Source: Actinomycetes bacterium (lineage in GTDB: Bacteria; Actinomycetota; Acidimicrobiia; Acidimicrobiales; Palsa-688). Taken from it: a stretch of DNA of 6,799 bases. Both the position numbers and the translations under genes were made by a program. Below the pieces are notes generated by a model. It was given only the letters and a program-made list of their open reading frames with translations, made no database searches and was not told where the DNA came from. Shown here one piece after another: positions 1 to 5,160 of this stretch (its first letter is position 1; every line of letters starts with the position of its first letter). The stretch covers positions 1 through 6,799 of the forward strand of contig JAJZYO010000108.1 in the NCBI GenBank assembly GCA_021798075.1, read 5' to 3'.

Positions 1-278
1 GTGACCTCGGGGAACGGCCCGGCGCTGGCGCTGACACCCGGGCGCGTCGCGGTGGCGGCCAGCTGGGCGCCGGTGACGTGCGCGTCGTCGAACGCGGTGA
101 CGATCTGCGCGCCCTGCTGGCGGGCGAAGGCGTGGGCGAAAGGTGACGAAGAAGCCGAAAGCAGGTTCAGGGCGACGACGAGGGTGACGGCGGAGACGAA
201 CGTGACGATGCCGATGACCGTTGTCTGCAAGCGACGACGGCGCGCCGCGGCGCGCGACAGTGCCCAGACCGCGCTCAC
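1..278 (-). CDS. FtsX-like ABC transporter permease, N-terminal part (runs off the left edge)
   Basis: This is the beginning of a membrane permease that would work with the ATPase encoded just upstream, as part of a MacB/LolCDE/FtsX-type (mechanotransmission) ABC transporter. Only about 92 residues lie in the window. The start is the GTG at 278-276, whose GTGA overlaps the stop of the ATPase gene, so the two are very probably translationally coupled. The protein opens with a short basic cytoplasmic stretch (MSAVWALSRAAARRRRLQ), then one clear transmembrane helix at about residues 19-42 (TTVIGIVTFVSAVTLVVALN). An extracytoplasmic segment follows with FARQQGAQIVTAFD at about 51-64, which matches the usual start of the large periplasm-facing domain in actinobacterial FtsX-like permeases. 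The rest, including the C-terminal helices, is outside the window. Substrate unknown; relatives move lipids, lipoproteins, peptides or antibiotics. The family call rests on the N-terminus and the operon partner. Confidence 0.82.
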   Translation of the reverse strand, partial: MSAVWALSRAAARRRRLQTTVIGIVTFVSAVTLVVALNLLSASSSPFAHAFARQQGAQIVTAFDDAHVTGAQLAATATRPGVSASAGPFPEV

Positions 279-982
279 AGGAGTTGCTCCACGCTCTGTT
301 CGCCAACCATCTTCCCATCAGACAGGCGGACTACCCGGCTGGCGCAGCGTGTAGCCAGGTGCTCGTCGTGGGTCACGACGACCAGCGTCTGGCCGATCTG
401 GTTGAGGTCGATCAGCAGGTCCATAACCTGTTCGGCGCTGTGGCTGTCGAGCGCCCCGGTCGGCTCATCTGCCAACATCAGCGAAGGGCGGTTCATGAGG
501 GCCCTGGCTACGGCCACCCGCTGGCGCTCGCCGCCGCTCAGCAGGGCCGGGTAGGTGTCGCGCCGGTCAGCGATGCCGAGCTCGTCGAAGAGCTCGAGGG
601 CTCGCCGGCGCGCCTGGGTAGCCGAGACGCCGGTCAGCTGGGCGGCGATGGCTGCGTTGTCCAGGGCAGGCAGGTCGTCGAGCAGGTTGAAGAACTGGAA
701 GATCATCCCGACCCGGCGGCGCCGGAACAGGCACAGGCCCGTCTCGTTCAGGTGCCCAAGGTCCTCCCCCTGGACGATGACGCTGCCCGATGTCGGGCGG
801 TCGAGGCCCGCGATCATGTTGAGCAGGGTGGACTTCCCACACCCCGAGGGGCCCATCACCGCCACCGACTCGCCGGCCGCGATCTCAAGCGAGACGCCGG
901 CCAACGCGGTCGTGGCCCCGTACTCCTTCACCACGGTGTCCAGGCTGACGACCACCTGGACCGGGGGCTGTTCGGTGCTCAT
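275..982 (-). CDS. ABC transporter ATP-binding protein, MacB/LolD/FtsE family
   Basis: This is a 235-residue cytoplasmic ATPase subunit, the usual length for the family, which powers an FtsX-like permease. All nucleotide-binding motifs are intact: Walker A GPSGCGKST at 44-52, Q-loop glutamine at about 96 (GMIFQFFNLL), ABC signature LSGGERQ at 148-154, Walker B LMLADEP at 168-174 with catalytic Glu173, D-loop ALDS at 177-180 and switch histidine His205 (VVTHD). The QFFNLL segment after the Q-loop and the LSGGERQRVAVARAL run are typical of the MacB/LolD/FtsE branch. The ATG at 982-980 fits the family N-terminus and sits 7 bases downstream of a TAnnnT-type -10 element, so the mRNA may be leaderless. 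The permease gene follows with a 4-base overlap. The gene is divergent from a kinase/regulator pair 138 bases away, which suggests control by that system. Substrate cannot be told from the sequence. Confidence 0.95.
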   Translation of the reverse strand: MSTEQPPVQVVVSLDTVVKEYGATTALAGVSLEIAAGESVAVMGPSGCGKSTLLNMIAGLDRPTSGSVIVQGEDLGHLNETGLCLFRRRRVGMIFQFFNLLDDLPALDNAAIAAQLTGVSATQARRRALELFDELGIADRRDTYPALLSGGERQRVAVARALMNRPSLMLADEPTGALDSHSAEQVMDLLIDLNQIGQTLVVVTHDEHLATRCASRVVRLSDGKMVGEQSVEQLL

Positions 983-1120
983 GCCACTGACGGTAGGCGT
1001 GCTGGGGCGCGATGTCGTCCCTCCCGGGATGCAACTTCGGCCACGGGGTCAACCCACAGGTGTAGCGGCCTCAACCCGAAGGGCGATGCGCTCGGCGGCC
1101 AGGCCTGCCAACCTTGTGGT
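983..1120. promoter_or_regulatory. Divergent intergenic region between ABC operon and kinase gene
   Basis: This 138-base gap must hold the promoters for both directions. Besides the candidate ABC promoter it contains two direct copies of TCAACCC at 1049-1055 and 1071-1077, spaced 22 bases (about two helical turns). The first is part of a small palindrome GGGT-CA-ACCC (1046-1055). A 6-base inverted repeat, CTTCGG at 1035-1040 and CCGAAG at 1076-1081, flanks both copies. These are reasonable but unproven candidates for binding of the neighbouring LuxR-type regulator. I could not identify a convincing -35/-10 pair or a Shine-Dalgarno for the plus-strand kinase; CAACCT at 1109-1114 is at most a weak -10. 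Confidence 0.4.
990..1018 (-). promoter_or_regulatory. Candidate leaderless promoter of the ABC transporter operon
   Basis: On the minus strand the hexamer TACCGT (995-990) matches the actinobacterial TAnnnT -10 pattern and ends exactly 7 bases before the ATG at 982. Seventeen bases upstream of it is ACGACA (1018-1013), which matches the last four positions of the TTGACA -35 consensus. No Shine-Dalgarno sequence lies between the -10 and the ATG. Spacing and placement therefore fit a vegetative promoter whose transcript starts at or next to the ATG. This is pattern matching only. Confidence 0.45.
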
Positions 1121-1963
1121 GTGACCCTTTCCACCGTTGCGTGGCTCGTCGCCGGGGCCGCCCTGGTTTCGACGGCTGTCCTTGGCACTGCTCTGGCACG
1201 GGCGCGCCAGACGTCGCGGCGGGTGCTCGGCGAACGGGGATGGTTGCTCGAACGGGAGCGAGAAAATGCCTCCCGCGCCGCCATAGACGCCGAGCGTGCC
1301 AGGATCGCGCGAGAACTGCACGACATCGTGAGCCACAACGTGAGCTTGATGGTCGTGCAAGCCAACGCCGCCCGTGAGGTCCTTGCCGCGGCGGGCACCA
1401 GCCCGCCAACATCGACCGACGCCAGCCAAGCTCTGGAGGCCGTCCAAAGGGCAGGACGGGGTGCTCTGACCGAGCTGCGCAACCTGCTCGGCCTGCTCGC
1501 CACGTCCGCCGACGGCGACGATGAGGATGACCTCGCCCCTCAGCCCAGCCTGGACCGTCTGAGCGCTCTTGTGGACCGCTTCGCCTTCGCTGGGCTGCCT
1601 GTGGAGGTCCGCATCTCCGGGGAACCCCGGCCCCTCCCGGCCGGCATCGACGTAACCGCCTACCGCATCGTCCAAGAGGCGCTCACCAACGCGCTCAAGC
1701 ACGCCAAAGCCACCTCGGCCGAGGTGGTGGTCCGCTATGCTGAGCATTCCTTGCGTGTCGAGGTGCTCAACAGCGGCCCGAGCGGCCTGGCTCGTAGCGG
1801 CCTCCCACCGTCACCGAAGACGACCGGGCCCGGCACGGGCGCGGGGCGCGGCCTGCTCGGCCTTCGCGAGCGCGTCGGCGTCTACGGAGGCGACTTCGAT
1901 GCCCGGCGACGCCTGGGCGGCGGCTATCGGGTCCGGGCCCGCATCCCCCTGAGCGGTCAATGA
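1121..1963 (+). CDS. Sensor histidine kinase, NarL/DesK class (HisKA_3 + HATPase_c), short N-terminus
   Basis: This 280-residue kinase should autophosphorylate on a histidine and pass the phosphate to the regulator encoded next. The HisKA_3 dimerisation domain has the typical ERARIARELHDIVSH motif with phospho-acceptor His67. The HATPase domain shows the N-box IVQEALTNALKHA (183-195, Asn190), a G1-like VEVLNSGP (213-220) and the G2 box GRGLLGLRERV (242-252). The only sensory or membrane part is one hydrophobic helix at residues 5-25 followed by a basic, charged linker; the four-helix or extracellular sensor of many relatives is absent. The start is the GTG at 1121: there is no other good start in frame, and upstream the frame only mirrors the ABC ATPase. 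The stop overlaps the regulator's ATG (ATGA at 1960-1963), implying translational coupling. Asn217 sits where many HATPase domains have the G1 aspartate; this variant also occurs in related kinases, so activity is still expected. The signal is unknown, perhaps relayed by the divergent transporter. Confidence 0.88.
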   Translation: MTLSTVAWLVAGAALVSTAVLGTALARARQTSRRVLGERGWLLERERENASRAAIDAERARIARELHDIVSHNVSLMVVQANAAREVLAAAGTSPPTSTDASQALEAVQRAGRGALTELRNLLGLLATSADGDDEDDLAPQPSLDRLSALVDRFAFAGLPVEVRISGEPRPLPAGIDVTAYRIVQEALTNALKHAKATSAEVVVRYAEHSLRVEVLNSGPSGLARSGLPPSPKTTGPGTGAGRGLLGLRERVGVYGGDFDARRRLGGGYRVRARIPLSGQ

Positions 1964-2664
1964 GGGGTACCGACGAAGGCCCACCCCGGGTACTGCTTGT
2001 CGACGACCAGGACCTCGTGCGGGCCGGGTTCGGCCTCATCCTTTCGAGCCGCGGCATCGAGGTAGTCGGGGAAGCCACGGGCGGCGGCGAGGCCGTCGCC
2101 CAAGCGCGGCGGCTCCGACCCGATGTCGTTTTGATGGACATCCGCATGCCCAACATGGACGGGCTCGAAGCGACCCGGCGCATCCTGCGTGAGCCGACCG
2201 GCCCCCGGGTCATCATCCTCACCACCTTCGACCTCGACCGTTATGTTTACGAAGCGCTCGCTGCGGGCGCCAGCGGGTTCCTCCTCAAAGATGTGAGCCC
2301 TGAGCACCTGGTGTCCGCCATCCGCCTGGTCAACACCGGGGACGCCCTCCTTGCCCCTTCCATCACCCGCCGCCTCGTGGCGCGCTATGCCGGCGAGCAC
2401 GCGGACCGCGGCCACGCCGCCATCGCCCGAGTTGACCTCAAGGAGCTCACGCCCCGCGAGACCGAAGTGCTCACCTACCTCGGCCGCGGGTTGTCGAACT
2501 CCGAGCTCGCCGAGGCCCTTACCGTCAGTGAAGCGACGGTCAAGACCCACGTTGCCCGCATTTTCTCGAAGTTGGGTCTACGCGACCGCGCCCAAGCCGT
2601 TGTCGTCGCCTACGAATCTGGCCTCGTCGAGCCCGACCGCGATGGCCCGCAAGAACTCACATAG
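1960..2664 (+). CDS. Response regulator, NarL/FixJ family (receiver + LuxR-type HTH)
   Basis: This 234-residue transcription factor is the cognate partner of the preceding kinase, whose gene it overlaps by four bases. The receiver domain (about 10-125) has the acidic pocket Asp15/Asp16 (VLLVDDQ), phospho-acceptor Asp60 (VLMDIRMPNMDG), the switch threonine Thr88 (IILTTF) and Lys110 (GFLLKD). A linker with LLAPSITRRLV (130-140) leads to a LuxR-type DNA-binding domain (about 160-220) starting with LTPRETEVL at 163-171. It carries the helix-turn-helix GLSNSELAEALTVSEATVKT (177-196), followed by KLGLRDRAQAVVVAYE. All residues needed for phosphorylation and DNA binding are present and the length is normal. 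Probable targets are its own operon and the divergent ABC transporter, by analogy with LiaR- and DesR-like systems; this is inference. Confidence 0.94.
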   Translation: MRGTDEGPPRVLLVDDQDLVRAGFGLILSSRGIEVVGEATGGGEAVAQARRLRPDVVLMDIRMPNMDGLEATRRILREPTGPRVIILTTFDLDRYVYEALAAGASGFLLKDVSPEHLVSAIRLVNTGDALLAPSITRRLVARYAGEHADRGHAAIARVDLKELTPRETEVLTYLGRGLSNSELAEALTVSEATVKTHVARIFSKLGLRDRAQAVVVAYESGLVEPDRDGPQELT

Positions 2665-2705
2665 CCTTATGGCGCACGGGGGGACAAGTGACCCACGGAC
2701 CGCCA

Positions 2706-2776
2706 CCATCGCCCTATGACGGGGGCGGACTGTCCATTATGAGCGGCGGCAAAGCCTTGGAACTATAAGGCGATGG
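2706..2776. repeat. Imperfect 12-base inverted repeat downstream of the LuxR-type regulator
   Basis: The arms CCATCGCCCTAT (2706-2717) and ATAAGGCGATGG (2765-2776) pair in 11 of 12 positions, enclosing 47 bases. Two other segments can compete for the right arm: GCCTT at 2754-2758 pairs with AAGGC at 2767-2771 as a small hairpin, and GCCTTAT at 2664-2670 complements ATAAGGC at 2765-2771. It could act as a terminator or processing structure for the upstream operon, an operator, or the trace of a mobile element. The loop is too long for a classic intrinsic terminator and no T-run follows. Confidence 0.5.
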
Positions 2777-2930
2777 GGACCCGGGGCACACCGACAGCTA
2801 CCCCCAGCCACGTGTCCGTCGGCTTCACCTCGGCGCCGGCGGGCCTGCGAGCCAGTATCCGTGCCTCCGTGTGCAGCTCCACTACTAGCAGATGCCCGAA
2901 CCGCCACCTTCGGACCTTCCTCACACATCG

Positions 2931-2962
2931 TTCTAACAGTTTTCAAACATAACTGTGGTCTT
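2931..2962 (+). promoter_or_regulatory. AT-rich promoter/operator candidate before the OmpR-type regulator
   Basis: Directly upstream of the ATG at 2963 lies an AT-rich stretch in otherwise GC-rich DNA: 15 of the 20 bases at 2931-2950 are A or T. It contains an inverted repeat ACAGTT (2936-2941) and AACTGT (2951-2956) with a 9-base spacer. Seen another way, these are two direct copies, TAACAGT (2934-2940) and TAACTGT (2950-2956), 16 bases apart. CATAAC at 2948-2953 is a possible -10, but no good -35 is seen and there is no Shine-Dalgarno, so the transcript may be leaderless or nearly so. Autoregulation by the downstream regulator is plausible: OmpR-family proteins often bind their own promoter, and mycobacterial TrcR is reported to bind AT-rich DNA in its promoter. 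Confidence 0.4.
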
Positions 2963-3691
2963 ATGGTGCCAGTGGCCAAAGACCAAAGCAGGCTCCTCGT
3001 CGTCGATGACGAGGACTTCTTGCGAGAGGCGGTTGCCGCCTCGCTCAGGTTCCTCGGCTACGACGTGGAGACGGCAGCCACAGGACAGGATGCGCTGCGC
3101 CTCGCTCGCGAAGCCTCCTACGACCTCATGGTGCTCGACGTCATGCTGCCTGACACAGACGGCTTCGAGGTCGTGACCGCTCTGCGCCGTGACGGCCAGC
3201 TCGTCCCCGTCATCTTCCTATCCGCCAGGGACACCGAGGAGGACAAGGTCCGCGGCCTCACACTCGGGGGCGACGATTACATGACCAAACCGTTCGGCCT
3301 CGACGAACTCGCGGCGCGTGTCCGGACGGTGCTGCGCCGGTCGCGGCCTGAAGCACCAAGCCCCGTGCTCGAGTTCGCGGATTTGGAGTTGGACCAGGAG
3401 TCCTACCAGGTCAGGCGAGCCGGGCACCTGGTCGAGCTCTCTCCGACCGAGTTCCGCCTTCTCCGCTACCTCATGTTGAACCCTGGTCGAGTCCTAACTC
3501 GCTCGCAGATCCTCGACCATGTATGGGACTACGATTTCGGGGGAAAGAGCAACGTTGTCTCGACATATGTCGCCTACCTCCGCCAAAAGCTCTGCCGCTA
3601 CGGCCCCGACCTCGTCCACACACAACGCTCGATCGGCTACAGCCTCCGGGCCCCGAGGCCGGGGCGACAGGGGGCAAGCGGCGAGCCCTAG
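2963..3691 (+). CDS. Response regulator, OmpR/PhoB family (receiver + winged helix), TrcR-like
   Basis: This 242-residue DNA-binding regulator is paired with the kinase that follows. The receiver domain has Asp15/Asp16 (LLVVDDED), phospho-acceptor Asp59 (LMVLDVMLPDTDGF), switch Ser87 (IFLSARD) and Lys109 (DDYMTKPFGLDEL). The Trans_reg_C winged helix spans about 135-229, with LSPTEFRLLRYLMLNPGRVL (159-178), a recognition region through SNVVSTYVAYLRQKL (196-210) and the C-terminal hairpin TQRSIGYSLR (220-229). Phrases such as GLTLGGDDYMTKPF resemble the mycobacterial TrcR group, but orthology is not established. The ATG at 2963 is chosen because the receiver begins normally ten residues later; GTG at 2966 or 2972 is possible, and an upstream ATG at 2861 would add 34 atypical residues. 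No Shine-Dalgarno is visible. The last dozen residues are a basic, Gly/Pro-rich tail. Confidence 0.94.
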   Translation: MVPVAKDQSRLLVVDDEDFLREAVAASLRFLGYDVETAATGQDALRLAREASYDLMVLDVMLPDTDGFEVVTALRRDGQLVPVIFLSARDTEEDKVRGLTLGGDDYMTKPFGLDELAARVRTVLRRSRPEAPSPVLEFADLELDQESYQVRRAGHLVELSPTEFRLLRYLMLNPGRVLTRSQILDHVWDYDFGGKSNVVSTYVAYLRQKLCRYGPDLVHTQRSIGYSLRAPRPGRQGASGEP

Positions 3692-3720
3692 GCGAGCGCC
3701 GCTCGCGCTTCGCTGGCGCT
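3692..3720 (+). promoter_or_regulatory. Two competing hairpins in the regulator-kinase spacer
   Basis: Immediately after the TAG of the OmpR-type regulator, GCGAGC (3692-3697) and GCTCGC (3701-3706) form a perfect 6-base stem with a 3-base loop. An alternative stem uses AGCGCC (3695-3700) and GGCGCT (3715-3720). The two share bases and exclude each other, and both end just before the kinase ATG at 3723. They could tune translation of the kinase relative to the regulator. GC-rich DNA makes such stems readily, so function is uncertain. Confidence 0.3.
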
Positions 3721-3722
3721 CC

Positions 3723-5126
3723 ATGTTGGGAGTAGTGGCCGTAACCGCCGTTGTCTTTGCCGCCTTTGACTTTGCGGCCGCGAGCTTGCTTCGTAGCTAC
3801 ATGCTGAGGCGGGCTGACAGTGCGCTCAACGTCGCGCTGGACATCGGCGCTCACCACCTTAGAAGGTTGGAAACGCGCGCAGAAAGTGCGTCGCCCCTCA
3901 CGTTCGACCAAGACCCCTACCGTGCGTTGGGTGACTACTACCTAGCGCTCATGCGGCCGCGTGGCCAACCACTCGTGCTCCTGGAAGGCAGCTCGGTAGC
4001 CCCGAAGGTTCTGGGAGGCGCAGTGACGCTCGCCTCGACGGGCCGCGCCAAGAGCGTCCCGGGGTCCAGTGGGAAGGGCGAAGTGAGAGAGCGCGCGAGG
4101 ACCGTGCCGGGCGGCGAACTGGTTGCCAGTACCAGCTTGGCTAATGTCGACTCGACGGTAAACCGCCTCGAGTTCATACTGAGTATGGGCTCGCTGGCAG
4201 CGCTTGCAGTTGTGGCAGCTGGAGTCTTTGCGCTCGTGCGCCGCGGCCTGCGGCCGCTTGAGGCTATGGCAGCGGAGGCAGATAGGGTGACCGCTGGCGA
4301 CCTCGAGACGCGGGTAAGCGTCGAGCGCCCCGGTAGCGAGGTCGGGCGACTGGGCGAGGCCCTGAACGAGATGCTCGAGCGGATCTCATTGTCCCTACAC
4401 GACAAAGAGGCGAGCGAGCAACGCATGCGCACCTTTCTGGCCAACGCAAGCCACGAGCTGCGCACACCGCTGGCGTCATTAGTGGCCAACGCGCAGCTTT
4501 ACACCCAAGGCGTACTTTCCGAGCCTTCCGAAGTGGACGAGGCGGTGCGACGCATCGAGTCCGAGGCGAAGAGGATGAGTCGCTTGGTCGATGACATGCT
4601 CCGCCTCGCCCGCCTCGACCAGCGCCCCGAACTGAGGGACCAGCCGGTCGACCTATCCGTCCTCGCCGAGACCTGCCTCGAGCGCGTGAGGGCGGCCGCG
4701 CCAGCCAGGCACTGGCGGGCAGAGGTCGAGCCAGGCGTTGTGGTGCACGGTGACGATGAACTGCTCCGCCGCGCGGTCGACAACCTGCTCGCCAACGTCG
4801 TGGCCCACACGCCAGCCGGCACGGAAGCGGTGGTCACCTTGAGGCGCGAAGGGGCAAACGCAGTGTTGGAGGTGAGGGACCTTGGCCCGGGCGTCCCCGC
4901 TGGTGACCTCGTGCGGATATTCGACCGTTTCTACAGGTCGAGAGGGGCACCGCGCGGCAAGGGGTCAGGGCTTGGCCTGGCGATCGTGGCCGAAGTGGCC
5001 GCAACGTACGGCGGGAGCGCCCACGCCGCGCCCAACGAACCGCAAGGGCTCCGCGTCAGTTTTGTCCTCCCAGTCCTAAGACCACAGCTGAGCCGGAGCC
5101 TGCCCGTGCAGGCGGGGGAGGACTAG
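3723..5126 (+). CDS. Membrane sensor histidine kinase, HAMP + HisKA + HATPase_c, TrcS-like
   Basis: This 467-residue inner-membrane kinase is the partner of the OmpR-type regulator 31 bases upstream. From the ATG at 3723: TM1 at about 2-23 (LGVVAVTAVVFAAFDFAAAS), an extracellular sensor of about 125 residues without a recognised fold, TM2 at about 151-172 (FILSMGSLAALAVVAAGVFA), HAMP at about 173-226 (RRGLRPLEAM), then HisKA with FLANASHELRTPL and phospho-acceptor His244. The ATPase domain has N-box DNLLANVVAHTPAG (Asn358), G1 box EVRDLGPGVP (Asp386), F-box IFDRFYR (399-405) and G2 box GKGSGLGLAIV (412-422). All catalytic motifs are intact. The start is uncertain: ATG 3723 puts TM1 at the extreme N-terminus without the basic lead (RRAPLALRWRS) encoded just before it. 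The only other in-frame start is ATG 3567, which would overlap the regulator gene by 125 bases. No Shine-Dalgarno precedes 3723, so translation may depend on coupling. Signal unknown. Confidence 0.93.
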   Translation: MLGVVAVTAVVFAAFDFAAASLLRSYMLRRADSALNVALDIGAHHLRRLETRAESASPLTFDQDPYRALGDYYLALMRPRGQPLVLLEGSSVAPKVLGGAVTLASTGRAKSVPGSSGKGEVRERARTVPGGELVASTSLANVDSTVNRLEFILSMGSLAALAVVAAGVFALVRRGLRPLEAMAAEADRVTAGDLETRVSVERPGSEVGRLGEALNEMLERISLSLHDKEASEQRMRTFLANASHELRTPLASLVANAQLYTQGVLSEPSEVDEAVRRIESEAKRMSRLVDDMLRLARLDQRPELRDQPVDLSVLAETCLERVRAAAPARHWRAEVEPGVVVHGDDELLRRAVDNLLANVVAHTPAGTEAVVTLRREGANAVLEVRDLGPGVPAGDLVRIFDRFYRSRGAPRGKGSGLGLAIVAEVAATYGGSAHAAPNEPQGLRVSFVLPVLRPQLSRSLPVQAGED

Positions 5127-5160
5127 ACGAGCTCAGCTAATCGCTGCCCTACGCTAAGAC

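Larger units (their letters stand above)
2665..2962. other. 298-base intergenic region with inverted repeats, no gene found
   Basis: I find no credible coding sequence here on either strand: the frames present lack family features, good starts and coupling. The left half holds an imperfect inverted repeat (separate entry) and three similar short direct motifs of the form CCnnTATGnnCG: TATG occurs at 2668, 2715 and 2738, with spacings of 47 and 23 bases. The hexamer TATAAG at 2764-2769 is a good -10 match but has no recognisable -35 at 16-18 bases. The right end (2931-2962) is an AT-rich island just before the next regulator gene. No U-tract terminator is evident after the first operon. An unrecognised small RNA is possible but not supported. 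Confidence 0.6.

Noticed and set aside
221..1120. Long plus-strand open frame running into the first kinase
   Set aside because: It lies antisense to the ABC ATPase, whose motifs are all intact. The translated residues have no family features and are typical of a mirrored high-GC coding frame. The kinase begins at GTG 1121.
1049..1747. Minus-strand open frame of 232 codons opposite the first kinase
   Set aside because: It overlaps the kinase H-box and N-box regions antisense and shows no domain of its own; treated as a composition shadow.
1957..2550. Minus-strand open frame of 197 codons opposite the LuxR-type regulator
   Set aside because: It mirrors a regulator with all conserved residues intact and shows no independent motifs.
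2861..2962. Longer N-terminus for the OmpR-type regulator
   Set aside because: It would add 34 residues unlike any receiver domain and would make the AT-rich promoter-like island coding. Start at 2963 gives the normal length.
2737..2979. Small minus-strand gene of 80 codons in the intergenic region
   Set aside because: Its basic, Ser/Gly-rich product has no recognisable feature, and it runs through the AT-rich promoter-like island and into the regulator start.
5127..5160. Bidirectional intrinsic terminator between the convergent genes
   Set aside because: Only a 4-base stem (CAGC/GCTG) is found and no T-tract follows on either strand.
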